Shown: positions 41,163 through 49,928, counted from the stretch's first letter. The stretch is DNA of 64,000 bases from Achromobacter sp. MFA1 R4 (GCF_900156745.1 NZ_LT707065.1:3038001-3102000), one strand, 5' to 3'. Notes: generated from the letters alone by a model not told the origin. Numbers and translations are program-made.

Positions 41163-42478
41163 ACCGACTCCGGTCCGGTCATGTAGCGGCCCCATGCGCG
41201 GTACTGGTTGCGCATCTGCCATTCGTTGGTGCCATTGGTGACGACGTTCTTCTGGCCTTCCTCGCCGGGCGTGAAGAGCCGCCCCACGTTCACCCAGTCG
41301 CGCGCGCGCGAATGCAGCCCGTCCTGCGCGCGCTCGTACATTTCCAGGTCGTCGTGGCCCACCACCGAGGTGGGCGCGTTGATGAGCCGGTTGTACATGA
41401 GCGTGCGCTCCAGCAGCAGGTCCGGCGCGCCCACCAGGCGGAAGGTCCAGGACTCCACCAGCGTGCGGTCGGCGGCGATGGGCTTGAAGATGCGCAGCGT
41501 CTGGATCGGGCCCTTGACCATGATGTTGGGGAAGTACACCGTGTTGTGGCGCACGTCGCCCAGGATCGCCTTGGCGCGGTCCTCGCCATAGGCGTGCACC
41601 ATCGATTCCCAGTAGCCGGGAATCCCCGAGTACGAGGCGTGGATCGAATCCGACACGCCGGTGTGGCCATGTCCGTTCTCCCAGACACGGATGCCCATGT
41701 TCTCGAAGAACTCGTAGGGCGAGATGAACGGCGCAAAGAGCTCCACCGCCATGGGCTTTGGCGTGCCTGCGGGCGCCTGCTCCCAGACCTTGACCGCCGT
41801 GCCCGCGGAGGATTCGTGGGCAACCATCGGATGGCAGGTGTCGGTCTGGTTGTCGACCAGCATCTTCCAGTTGCAGCGGTGCATGTAGCGCAGCACGCCG
41901 CCGGCGACTTCGAGGCGGCCTTCCGGCGAGCGGTCGACCATGTTGTCCAGCGTGGACAGCGAGTCGCCGAAGAATTCCTCGAACGACTGGCCTTCGGGAT
42001 TCAACCGGCAGAACACGAAGCCGCGATGGTTGCGCACGTCCTTGACGGCGGCCATGCCCTGGCTGGCTTCGCAGTTTTCCAGGCCGGTGTTCTCATAGCC
42101 CTTCTTCAGGGGAATCGACAGCAGGCTGCCGTCGGTCTTGAAGGTCCAGGCGTGGTAGGGGCAGCGGAAGAACTTGCCGGTGTTGCCGCAGGCGTCCCCC
42201 GCCACCATCGTGCCCTTGTGCGGGCAGCGGTTGTGCAGCACGCGCACGCTCTTGTCGCTGTGGCGCACCATCACCACGGGCTGGTTGCCCACGGTGGTGG
42301 TGATGTAGTCACCCGGATTGGGCACCTGGCTGTCGTGGCCGACGTAGACCCAGGTGTTGGCGTACAGGCGCTCCATTTCCAGGTCGAACAGCTCCTGGTC
42401 GATGAAGAGATCCTTGTGCACCTCGGTGTCGCGCAACAGGGCGCGGATGGCGTCGGGATTGTCGCGGTACTTGGCCAT
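41159..42478 (-). CDS. Rieske oxygenase large (alpha) subunit, candidate indole-3-acetate oxygenase
   Basis: The 439-residue catalytic subunit. Rieske ligands are Cys85-x-His87 (CPHKGT) and Cys106-x2-His109 (CPYH); the mononuclear iron facial triad region is DNQTDTCHPMVAHES with Asn210, Asp213, His216 and His221. It belongs to a different branch from the AndAc-like subunit at 15 kb: the N-terminus KYRDNPDAIRALLRDTEVHK and the region after the iron site differ throughout. Operon partners (IorAB, CoA ligase, DUF35/thiolase, cyclase, MarR regulator) resemble what is described for auxin-degrading iad loci, where such an oxygenase converts indole-3-acetate to dioxindole-3-acetate. Substrate assignment is inference; enzyme class is secure. 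Confidence 0.85.
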   Translation of the reverse strand: MAKYRDNPDAIRALLRDTEVHKDLFIDQELFDLEMERLYANTWVYVGHDSQVPNPGDYITTTVGNQPVVMVRHSDKSVRVLHNRCPHKGTMVAGDACGNTGKFFRCPYHAWTFKTDGSLLSIPLKKGYENTGLENCEASQGMAAVKDVRNHRGFVFCRLNPEGQSFEEFFGDSLSTLDNMVDRSPEGRLEVAGGVLRYMHRCNWKMLVDNQTDTCHPMVAHESSAGTAVKVWEQAPAGTPKPMAVELFAPFISPYEFFENMGIRVWENGHGHTGVSDSIHASYSGIPGYWESMVHAYGEDRAKAILGDVRHNTVYFPNIMVKGPIQTLRIFKPIAADRTLVESWTFRLVGAPDLLLERTLMYNRLINAPTSVVGHDDLEMYERAQDGLHSRARDWVNVGRLFTPGEEGQKNVVTNGTNEWQMRNQYRAWGRYMTGPESV

Positions 42479-42499
42479 GGTCGCTTCCTTGTCGGGGGC

Positions 42500-43477
42500 C
42501 TACAGATCCAGCACCAGGCGCGCGGACTTGGCGCGCGAGATGCAGATCTGGATGATCTTGCCGCTGGCCTTTTCGGTGTCGGAAAGGTAGTAGTCCCGGT
42601 GGTCGGGTTCGCCTTCCAGCACGGTGGCCTGGCAGACGCCGCATTCGCCGCGCTTGCAGTCGAACATCGGATCGCAGCCTTCTTCTTCCATGACTTCGAC
42701 GATGGTCTTGTCGGCGGGAATCGTCAGCGTGCGGCCGGACTGGCGCAGTTCGACCTCGAAGGGCTGGTCGCCGGCCTGCGGCGCCGCCGTCGCGAAGAGT
42801 TCGAAATGGATGTGGGCGTCGGGCCAGTGCCGCGCGTGCGCGCCCTGGATGACGGCGTCGATCAGGCCCTTCGGTCCGCAGACGTACAGATGCTGGCGCG
42901 GCGTGGCCGATTCCAGCAGCGCCTGCAGGTCGAAGCGGCTGGACGGATCGTCGTCGGCGTGCAGCGTCAGGTCGCCGCCCGCCAGCGCCTGCAGTTCGGG
43001 CAGGAACGCAAGCTGGTCCTTGCTGCGGCCGCAGTAATGCAGGTGGAAGGCGCGGCCGGCGGCCTTGAGCGCGGCGGCCATGGACGCGATGGGCGTGATG
43101 CCGATGCCGCCCGCGATCAGCACGACGGGCTCGTCGCCCGCGGGCGATTCATGCAGCGGGAAATCGTTCTTGGGGCCTTCGACGCTCAGCGTGTCGCCCT
43201 CGGCCAGCGCGTGCATGTGGCGCGATCCGCCCTGGCTGGTCTCTTCCAGCCGCACGCCCAGGCGGTATTCGGCGGGCTCGGCAAAGCGTCCCGCCTCGGG
43301 CGCCAGCTGCACCAGGGAATAGCAGCGCGGGTCGCGCAGGCCCGGCACCGTCACCTTCAGGTGCGCGCCGGGGCCGAAGGCGGGCAGCGCGCCGCCGTCT
43401 TCGCGCGCCAGCCGGAACGAGCGGATCAACGGTGATTCCTGCCGGACTTCCCGGACGATCAGTTTGAGTGTCTGCAC
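42500..43477 (-). CDS. Oxygenase reductase with FMN, NADH and C-terminal 2Fe-2S domains
   Basis: A 325-residue reductase of the phthalate-dioxygenase-reductase/VanB layout. The FMN site is RCYSLVQLAP near residues 51-60, the pyridine-nucleotide motif is GGIGITPIASM near 122-132, followed by HYCGRSKDQLAF and YVCGPKGLID, and the C-terminal plant-type ferredoxin domain has the ligands Cys-x4-Cys-x2-Cys in CKRGECGVCQ plus a last Cys in IQICIS. It passes electrons from NADH straight to the alpha subunit encoded 21 bases downstream, so no separate ferredoxin is needed. It may also serve the reductase-less dioxygenase at 14-16 kb, though that one has its own Rieske ferredoxin. Confidence 0.92.
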   Translation of the reverse strand: MQTLKLIVREVRQESPLIRSFRLAREDGGALPAFGPGAHLKVTVPGLRDPRCYSLVQLAPEAGRFAEPAEYRLGVRLEETSQGGSRHMHALAEGDTLSVEGPKNDFPLHESPAGDEPVVLIAGGIGITPIASMAAALKAAGRAFHLHYCGRSKDQLAFLPELQALAGGDLTLHADDDPSSRFDLQALLESATPRQHLYVCGPKGLIDAVIQGAHARHWPDAHIHFELFATAAPQAGDQPFEVELRQSGRTLTIPADKTIVEVMEEEGCDPMFDCKRGECGVCQATVLEGEPDHRDYYLSDTEKASGKIIQICISRAKSARLVLDL

Positions 43478-43504
43478 GATGTCTGTCTCTTTCTGGTGTC
43501 GGCC

Positions 43505-45049
43505 TCAGGCGGCCAGTTTTTCGGCGATCTGGCGTTCCATCGGCTCGCATTTCACGTTGGCGAGCGCGGTGTCGCGCAGCGCGCGCAATGCCTCGGCGGC
43601 GTCGGGACGGCCGGCAAGCTGGTCTGCCGCGGCAATGAGCTGGCGGTACTTGCCGCCGCCGCGCGCATGGGTATCGCTATAGCCCTTGACCAGGCGGCGG
43701 CAGTTGACGGTCTCGACCGCCAGCGCGTAGTCGCGCGGCGCCAGCCGGGCGACCAGCGCCAGCCAGGTTTCAAGGGATTCGGTCTCGATCTGGTGGCGCA
43801 GCGTGCTGCGCCGGAAGCGGCGCATGCCCGCAAGCGCGTACAGCATCAGGAATCCGCCGAGCGTGCCGCTGCGCAGGCGGCGGCCCTTGCCGAGGCGGCG
43901 CTCCACGAAGCCGCCGAACGCCTTGGATCCTTCGAGCCAGCGGCCCAGCCGCGTGGGCAGGGTGCCGCAGATTTCTTCCAGCCGGGGGTGCATGAACTCG
44001 GTCGTGTCGACGAGCTGGCCGGGGCGCGCGCCCACTTCGGTGCGCACGCGGTCAAAGCGCGTGCCGCGCGTTTTCAGGTCCGCCACACGGATCACGTCGT
44101 CATAGGCCATGGCCGTGGCCACGTAGCGCGCCGCCGCACAGGTCAGCGCCCATTGCCGGGCGTCGCCGCCGTGCTGGGCGTCCAGGTCGCGGATCGCCTT
44201 CATGCGGCGCAGGTAGTCTTCGGCGTAGGCCAGGTCCTGGAACTCGATCTGGCGGCGCACGCCCGCGGTCAGCATGGGCTGCGCACAGGCGGGGAAGTCG
44301 CGGCGTATCGTGTCCAGCAAGGCCTGCGCGCGGGGGCTGGCTGCGCGTTCGGGCACGGGCGGCACGGGCCGCGCCTGATCGATGGCGGCGGGCTGCCCCG
44401 GCGCCTTGTCGGCCGACTCGAAGCCCAGCGCAAAGGCGCGCAGGCTCGCCTCCACGCCCAGGCCGGCGCGGCGCACGGTGGCCTCGAAGTCCTCACGGGC
44501 GAAGGGCAGGGCGCCGCTGCCGGCCACCGCGCCGAACAGGCTGGCGCTGATCACGCTGCCGGCGCGATCGGCCAGGTCCTGCAGGTCGAAACAGAGGAAG
44601 CGCCGGGCCGCGGCGCGCCCGGCCTCCAGCACCTTGTTCGGATCGGCGATGCCGTTGCCGGGCGCGGATTTTTCGCTGACCGCGTAGCTGCGGTGCGAGG
44701 ACGTGATCAGCACCGTGCGTTCGGGCGTCACCAGGCCGCGCTGGATGGCGCGGCCGCCTTCCATCAGTTCGGCGGCGACCACCAGGTCCACGTCGCCCGG
44801 GGTGGGCATCAGGGCCAGCGCGGGCTGGCGGCCGGCACGCTGGACATCGGCCTCCGGCAGCAATTCCAGGTAGTAGATCGTCGCGCCCGTGCGCTGGGCC
44901 ACGCCCGGCACCGAGGTGGTCTGCGCCCACCAGCCGGCATGCTCGGCCATGTCGACGATCCAGTCGGCCAGCACGCCGCCGCCCTGGCCGCCCATGGCCA
45001 GGATGGCGATCTTGATGGGGTTGCCTTGCTGCATCACCGCCGCGTTCAT
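43505..45049 (-). CDS. iorB: Indolepyruvate oxidoreductase subunit beta (IorB, long form)
   Basis: The 514-residue subunit has the pyruvate-ferredoxin-oxidoreductase gamma-type catalytic domain at its N-terminus (KIAILAMGGQGGGVLADW, then SVPGVAQRTGATIYYLEL) and, from about 230 on, a long DUF6537 region seen in IorB of aerobic proteobacteria (GVRRQIEFQDLAYAEDYL and related blocks). With IorA it decarboxylates aromatic 2-oxo acids to acyl-CoA, reducing ferredoxin or another carrier. In the proposed pathway the 2-oxo acid is isatinate (2-aminophenylglyoxylate), giving anthraniloyl-CoA or anthranilate. It follows iorA after 12 bases and precedes the reductase gene. Confidence 0.9.
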   Translation of the reverse strand: MNAAVMQQGNPIKIAILAMGGQGGGVLADWIVDMAEHAGWWAQTTSVPGVAQRTGATIYYLELLPEADVQRAGRQPALALMPTPGDVDLVVAAELMEGGRAIQRGLVTPERTVLITSSHRSYAVSEKSAPGNGIADPNKVLEAGRAAARRFLCFDLQDLADRAGSVISASLFGAVAGSGALPFAREDFEATVRRAGLGVEASLRAFALGFESADKAPGQPAAIDQARPVPPVPERAASPRAQALLDTIRRDFPACAQPMLTAGVRRQIEFQDLAYAEDYLRRMKAIRDLDAQHGGDARQWALTCAAARYVATAMAYDDVIRVADLKTRGTRFDRVRTEVGARPGQLVDTTEFMHPRLEEICGTLPTRLGRWLEGSKAFGGFVERRLGKGRRLRSGTLGGFLMLYALAGMRRFRRSTLRHQIETESLETWLALVARLAPRDYALAVETVNCRRLVKGYSDTHARGGGKYRQLIAAADQLAGRPDAAEALRALRDTALANVKCEPMERQIAEKLAA

Positions 45050-45061
45050 GGGGCTGCTTCC

Positions 45062-47308
45062 TTAAAGGGCGTTCTGGGCCAGGCGCGCCGCGCGGCGGCG
45101 CTGCAGAAAACCGATCACCGCGCCGCGCATGCGCGCCAGGAAACGGTCGGCGCCGGTCGGGTTGTGGATGATGTCGGCGCGGTAGAACGACGGGCACAGC
45201 ACGGCGGCATGGGCGACCTCACCGCAATTGCCACAGCCCACGCAGCTGCTTTCCACGTGCGCGACGGGGTCTTCCTTGAGCGGATCGCCGCTGTCCTTCA
45301 CCGTCAGCGACGGGCAGCCGGACAGCCGGATACAGGCGTGGTCGCCGGTGCAGACGTCGGGGTCCACGCCGAAGCGTTCCTTCACCACGCGCTTGCCTTC
45401 CTTGACCGCCTTGTTGAAGAGCGGCTTCACGCGCCGCTGCTTGTTCAGCATGCATTCGGATTGCGCGATGATGACCTTGGGACCCTTGATGTCGGTGGTT
45501 AGCGCCTCTTCGAGGGTGGCGCGCACCTTGGCCACGTCGTAGGTGCGGTCCAGCGTGCGCACCCACTTCACGCCCACGCCGCGCACGGCGGCGTCGATGG
45601 GGTTGTTGGTCGAGCGGTCGGGATTGTCGGCGCGCGACGACAGGATGTCCTGTCCGCCGGTGGCCGACGCGTAGAAGTTGTCGACGATGACGATGACGCC
45701 GTCGTACTTGTTGAAGACCGCGTTGCCGATGCCGGACGCCAGCCCGTTATGCCAGAAGCCGCCGTCGCCCATGATGGAGATGGGCCGCTTGGCGGCGGGC
45801 ACGTTGAAGGCCGCCGCGCTGGAGGCGCCCAGTCCATAGCCCATCGTGGTGGCGCCCAGGTTGAAGGGCGGCAGGATGGAGAACAGGTGGCAGCCGATGT
45901 CGCAGGAAATGTGATGCTGGCCCAGCGTTTCCTGCGCCAGCGTCAACGCGGAAAAGATGGGCCGTTCCGGACAGCCCGTACAGAAGCCCGCGGGACGCGG
46001 CGGCACCACGGCGGCCAGGTTCTCGACGTGCTTGTGGAAGGTGATCGGCTGTTCGGCGGGACGCGCGGGCTTGGGGCGCGACACTTCCGTGATGGTGAGC
46101 TGGCGCGCGTCGTCCTGTGTCTGGCCCGTTGCCTGCGCCTGCGCGTCCGCCGCCACGGCCGGATGCGTCTGCAACGATTCGGGCCGGTTGCGCTTGAGGA
46201 ATTCGCGCAGGCCGTCGCGCATGACCTGGGTGGTGTATTCGCCGGCCATCGGCAGCACGTCTTTGCCGGACAGGCGCGTGCCCACGCCCGCGCGGCGCAG
46301 CACCGCATGCAGGTTCTGCTCGATGTAGTCGGGCTGGCCTTCTTCCAGCAGCAGCACCGCGCGCTTGCCGCGGCAGAAATCGATGACCTCGTCCTCGATG
46401 ACGGGGTAGGTCACGTTCATGACGTACAGCGGGATGCGGCTGTTGCCGAAGTTGTCGGCCAGGCCCAGGAGCTGCAGCGCGCGGATGACGCCGTTGTACA
46501 GGCCGCCCTGCAGGATCAGGCCGATGTCGTCCTGGTCGCCGTCGAAGTGCTCGTTGAGCTGGTGTTCCTTGATGTAGCGGATGGCGGCGGGCCAGCGCTC
46601 CTTGATCTTTTCCTGTTCGTGCAGGAACGACGCGGGCGGCAGCACGATGCGGCTGGTGTCGCGCGCCGGGCTTTCCAGCGCCTCGGCCAGCGAGAAGGCG
46701 GGCCGCTTGTTTTCCTTGGCGATGAAGCGTCCGTGCACATGGCAGCCGCGGATGCGCAATTGCAGCATCACGGGCGTCTTGCTGGCTTCCGACAGCGAGA
46801 AGCCGTCTTCCACGGCCTTGACCATGCTTTCCAGGTTGGGACGCGGGTCCAGCAGCCAGATCTGCGACTTCATGGCGAACGCGTGCGAGCGTTCCTGCAT
46901 GATGGACGAGCCCTCGCCGTAGTCTTCGCCCACGATGACCAGCGCGCCGCCCGTGACGCCGCCCGAGGCCAGGTTGGCCAGCGCGTCGGAGGCGACGTTG
47001 GTGCCCACGGTGGACTTCCAGGTGACGGCGCCGCGGATGGGGTACATGACCGAAGCGGCCAGCGTGGCGGCGGCGGTGGCTTCCGAGGCGCTGGCCTCGA
47101 AGTGCACGCCCAGTTCCTGCAGGATGTCGTTGGCGTCGGCCAGCACGTCCATCAGGTGCGAGATCGGCGATCCCTGATACCCGGCGACGTAGCCCACGCC
47201 CGATTGCAGCAGCGCCTTCGTGACCGCAAGAATCCCTTCGCCGCGGAATTCCTCGCCCGCGCCTATACGCAGTTGCTGGACTTCTTTCTTGAAAGACCTT
47301 TCTGCCAT
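45062..47308 (-). CDS. iorA: Indolepyruvate ferredoxin oxidoreductase subunit alpha (IorA)
   Basis: A 748-residue TPP enzyme subunit. The N-terminal half is the pyrimidine-binding PORC-type domain (GEGILAVTKALLQSGVGYVA, GYQGSPISHLMDVL). The TPP-binding site is the GDGGFWHNGL block and the downstream VIVIVDNFYASATGGQ (about residues 510-555). Near the C-terminus are iron-sulfur cysteines: CTGDHACIRLSGCPSL and CVGCGNCGEVAHAAVLCP. The start at 47308 was chosen for the MAERSFKKE N-terminus with an AAGG ribosome-binding stretch; the in-frame ATG 66 bases upstream lies in the leader. It is the first gene of the long catabolic operon and sits behind a near-consensus promoter and opposite a MarR gene. 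Confidence 0.92.
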   Translation of the reverse strand: MAERSFKKEVQQLRIGAGEEFRGEGILAVTKALLQSGVGYVAGYQGSPISHLMDVLADANDILQELGVHFEASASEATAAATLAASVMYPIRGAVTWKSTVGTNVASDALANLASGGVTGGALVIVGEDYGEGSSIMQERSHAFAMKSQIWLLDPRPNLESMVKAVEDGFSLSEASKTPVMLQLRIRGCHVHGRFIAKENKRPAFSLAEALESPARDTSRIVLPPASFLHEQEKIKERWPAAIRYIKEHQLNEHFDGDQDDIGLILQGGLYNGVIRALQLLGLADNFGNSRIPLYVMNVTYPVIEDEVIDFCRGKRAVLLLEEGQPDYIEQNLHAVLRRAGVGTRLSGKDVLPMAGEYTTQVMRDGLREFLKRNRPESLQTHPAVAADAQAQATGQTQDDARQLTITEVSRPKPARPAEQPITFHKHVENLAAVVPPRPAGFCTGCPERPIFSALTLAQETLGQHHISCDIGCHLFSILPPFNLGATTMGYGLGASSAAAFNVPAAKRPISIMGDGGFWHNGLASGIGNAVFNKYDGVIVIVDNFYASATGGQDILSSRADNPDRSTNNPIDAAVRGVGVKWVRTLDRTYDVAKVRATLEEALTTDIKGPKVIIAQSECMLNKQRRVKPLFNKAVKEGKRVVKERFGVDPDVCTGDHACIRLSGCPSLTVKDSGDPLKEDPVAHVESSCVGCGNCGEVAHAAVLCPSFYRADIIHNPTGADRFLARMRGAVIGFLQRRRAARLAQNAL

Positions 47309-47394
47309 CTGGATCCCTTTCGCGGACCCTGCCGGGTCCTTAATCCGTGCTGCCCCGCAGCATCGCATTGCCACGAAAACATCGCTTGAAAAAT

Positions 47395-47423
47395 ACTTTA
47401 GGAGTCAACGTTTTAGCTGTCAA
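47395..47423 (-). promoter_or_regulatory. Sigma-70 promoter of the catabolic operon
   Basis: On the minus strand a perfect TTGACA (47418-47423) is followed by a 17-base spacer and TAAAGT (47395-47400). This gives a leader of about 80 bases before iorA. A GCTAAAAC repeat arm fills the start of the spacer and a 12-base palindrome lies just upstream, so a bound MarR protein would block polymerase. In such GC-rich DNA this match is notable. Confidence 0.65.
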
Positions 47424-47470
47424 TAAAAAAGATGAAATTTCATGGAAATTAAAAAATATCACGCTAAAAC
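47410..47470. promoter_or_regulatory. Nested palindromes at the iorA-marR divergent promoter (candidate MarR operator)
   Basis: The eight-base arms GTTTTAGC (47410-47417) and GCTAAAAC (47463-47470) are perfect inverts; inside them is the perfect palindrome ATGAAATTTCAT (47432-47443). The rest of the 367-base gene-free interval 47309-47675 holds the iorA leader, an AT-rich block up to about 47500 with a TATACT -10-like element at 47480-47485 for marR, and then GC-rich DNA before the marR start in which I see nothing further. Confidence 0.5.
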
Positions 47471-47675
47471 AAGGGTGTATATACTGGTTGTTCTCTAGGT
47501 TTTTGGTCGGGGCGGGGCGCTGACATGGTGCAAAAACGGGTTGCGATTCGGGGTATACCCTGTGCTGCGCAACAGCATTGCGGTACATCATGGCGCGTGG
47601 CTGCGCCGTCGTGGTGCAATGCGCTTTTCGGCAAAGGGGCGGGCCTTGGAAACCAGTGCGTGGGAGCAAAGCAAC

Positions 47676-48173
47676 ATGCGGCCAGATAAGCCACGCGGCG
47701 CGCGCGCGGCCGTCGCGGGCCCCCGGTTCGTCGACGGCTACCTGGCCTATCTGCTGGCGCAGGCCAGCCAGCGCATCTCGGCGGAATTCCACCAGCAGGT
47801 AAAGGCCGCCGGCTTGTCGGTGACCGAATGGCGGGTGCTGGCCAGCCTGCAGGGCAGCGCGGGCGAAACCATCGGCAGCCTGGCGGTGCTGGCCATCACC
47901 AAGCAGCCCACGCTGAGCAAGGTGGTGCAGCGCATGGAGGCCGACGGGCTGGTGGCCCGCACCGGCGTGCGCGCCGACCGGCGCCAGACGCGGGTGTGCA
48001 TCACGGCCAAGGGTTCGAACCTCATCGGCGGCCTGTGCGAGCAGGCGTTGCAGCACCAGAAGGCCGTGCTGGCGCCTTTCGGCGAAGAGAAGGCCGCGCT
48101 CCTGATCGAAATGCTGGATGTGCTGATGACCGAGCACGTCCCTCTGGAGCTTCCGCTGGACGCGGACGACTAG
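47676..48173 (+). CDS. MarR-family regulator of the catabolic operon
   Basis: A 165-residue winged-helix dimer regulator. The core is typical: LLAQASQRISAEFHQQVKAA helix, TEWRVLASLQGSAG, then the DNA-binding helix TKQPTLSKVVQRMEADGLVA and wing TGVRADRRQTRVCITAKG, and C-terminal dimer helices. It is divergent from iorA across an interval with palindromes and a strong promoter, the standard position of a ligand-released repressor; in iad auxin loci a MarR protein plays this role with indole-3-acetate as ligand. The ATG at 47676 follows GGGAG by nine bases; an earlier in-frame start would add a basic, non-family leader. A peptide-type ABC operon follows 183 bases later. Confidence 0.88.
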   Translation: MRPDKPRGARAAVAGPRFVDGYLAYLLAQASQRISAEFHQQVKAAGLSVTEWRVLASLQGSAGETIGSLAVLAITKQPTLSKVVQRMEADGLVARTGVRADRRQTRVCITAKGSNLIGGLCEQALQHQKAVLAPFGEEKAALLIEMLDVLMTEHVPLELPLDADD

Positions 48174-48193
48174 GGCCGATGCTTGCGGGCAAT

Positions 48194-48206
48194 CGAACAT
48201 TGTTCG
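48194..48206. promoter_or_regulatory. Palindrome CGAACA-T-TGTTCG upstream of the dpp-like operon
   Basis: Perfect six-base arms lie 20 bases after the marR stop and 150 before the binding-protein gene. There is no T-run directly behind, so it is more likely an operator than a terminator; the TTGTTT/TTGTTA-rich DNA that follows would hold the dppA-like promoter. Confidence 0.35.
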
Positions 48207-48356
48207 GTTCAATTGTTTTGTTACAAGCTTATATGTCCCTGATTGTGTTTCCTCTGTGAAAACCCCCTCCGGTACGCATAAACCCTGAATTGACGCGGTT
48301 CTCGCGGGTAGGCACACTCGCGCCGGTATTCAGACTACTGTCAGGAGTTGATACTT

Positions 48357-49928
48357 ATGCGCCGCACTTTGATTGCTATCGCGATCGCCGCCGCCGTGGC
48401 AGTGCCCTCGATCGGGCAAGCCAAGACCTTCCGCTGGGCCGCTCAAGGCGACATCCTCACCTTCGACCCGCACTCGCAGAATGAAGGCATGACGATCGCC
48501 GCCAACAGCTACATCTACGAGCCCCTGGTCGACTACGACAAGTCTTTCAAGCTTTCCCCGCGCCTGGCCACCGAATGGGAACAGGTGTCGCCCACGCTGT
48601 ACCGCTTCAAGCTGCGGCCCAATGTGAAATTCCATGACGGCGCCGCGTTCACCGCGGACGACGTGGTGTTCTCGATCCATCGCGCCATGGCGCCGACGTC
48701 GAACTACAAGGCCTACACCACCGGCATCAAGGAAGCGCGCAAGGTCGATGACCTGACCGTCGAGATCGAGACCTCGGCGCCCAACCCCGTGCTGCTGCGC
48801 CAGTTGACCAACGTGTTCATCATGAACAAGGCCTGGTCCGAGAAGAACAACATCGCCAAGCCGCAGGACTTCGTCAACAAGGAAGACACGTTCGGCGCGC
48901 GCAACACCAACGGCACCGGTCCCTACAAGCTCAAGAGCCGCGAAGTCGACGTGCGCACGGTCTTCGAGGAAAACAAGGACTGGTGGAACAAGGCCGGCAA
49001 GGTCGGCAACGTGACCGAAGTCGTGTTCACGCCGATCAAGCAGAACGCCACGCGCACCGCCGCGCTGCTGTCGGGCGAGATCGACTTCGTGCTCGACCCC
49101 GCCGCGCAGGACCTGGACCGCCTGCGCCAGTCGCAGAAGGTGGTCGAGGGCAACGAATACCGCACCATCTACCTGGGCCTGGACCAGAAGCGTCCCGAGC
49201 TGCAGTACTCGAACATCAAGGGCAAGAACCCGTTCCAGGACATCCGCGTGCGCGAGGCGCTGTACCGCGCCATCGACGTCGACGCCATCAAGCGCGCCGT
49301 GATGCGCGGCCTGTCCGCGCCCACCGGCACGATGATCGCGCCGCAGGTGCATGGCTGGACGGAATCCCTGCACAAGCGCGTGCCGTACGATCCCGAAAAG
49401 GCCCGCGCCCTGCTCAAGGAAGCCGGCTACGACGGCACGCTGAACTTCACGCTGGACTGCCCGAACAATCGCTACATCAACGACGAAGCCATCTGCCAGG
49501 CCGTGGTGGGCATGTGGGCCAAGGTCGGCGTGAAGGCGACCATGAACGCGATGCCGCGCTCCACCTACTTCCCGAAGGTGCAGTCGTTCGACACCAGCGC
49601 CTACCTGTTCGGCTGGGGCGTGCCCACCTTCGACGCCATGTACACGCTGCAGAACCTGATCCGCACCAAGGGCGAGGGCGCGGACGGCATGTACAACCTG
49701 GGCAACTACAGCAACAAGGAACTGGACGTCATCATCGACCGGATCAAGACCGAGACCGATCCGAAGAAGCGCGACGCCGATATCGTCGCGGTGCTGGAAG
49801 GGCACGCCAAGGACTTCGGGCACATCCCGCTGCATGACCAGGTCATCCCCTGGGCGATGCGCAAGAACGTCACGGTCGTCCACCGCGCCGACAATCGCCT
49901 CGTTGCCGATTGGGTCAAGATCGACTGA
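48357..49928 (+). CDS. Periplasmic peptide-binding protein of an ABC importer (DppA/OppA family)
   Basis: A 523-residue family 5 solute-binding protein. The signal peptide (RRTLIAIAIAAAVAVPSIGQA, cleaved near residue 22) precedes FRWAAQGDILTFDPHSQNEG and the typical signature region LAPRLATEWE-like (here LSPRLATEWEQVSPTLYRFK) and FHDGAAFTADDVVFSI. These proteins bind di- or oligopeptides, but many paralogues bind nickel, opines, sugars or glutathione, so the ligand is open. The ATG at 48357 is nine bases after CAGGAG. The four transporter components follow in order. The hairpin after this gene would let it be made in excess over the membrane parts, as is usual. Confidence 0.93.
   Translation: MRRTLIAIAIAAAVAVPSIGQAKTFRWAAQGDILTFDPHSQNEGMTIAANSYIYEPLVDYDKSFKLSPRLATEWEQVSPTLYRFKLRPNVKFHDGAAFTADDVVFSIHRAMAPTSNYKAYTTGIKEARKVDDLTVEIETSAPNPVLLRQLTNVFIMNKAWSEKNNIAKPQDFVNKEDTFGARNTNGTGPYKLKSREVDVRTVFEENKDWWNKAGKVGNVTEVVFTPIKQNATRTAALLSGEIDFVLDPAAQDLDRLRQSQKVVEGNEYRTIYLGLDQKRPELQYSNIKGKNPFQDIRVREALYRAIDVDAIKRAVMRGLSAPTGTMIAPQVHGWTESLHKRVPYDPEKARALLKEAGYDGTLNFTLDCPNNRYINDEAICQAVVGMWAKVGVKATMNAMPRSTYFPKVQSFDTSAYLFGWGVPTFDAMYTLQNLIRTKGEGADGMYNLGNYSNKELDVIIDRIKTETDPKKRDADIVAVLEGHAKDFGHIPLHDQVIPWAMRKNVTVVHRADNRLVADWVKID

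Noticed and set aside
29945..48173. Identification of the operon as a classical iac auxin cluster
   Set aside because: The iac hallmark genes (IacA flavoprotein hydroxylase, IacB, IacH amidase-like) are absent, and IorAB, CoA ligase and DUF35/thiolase genes are not part of iac. The iad-like interpretation fits better.
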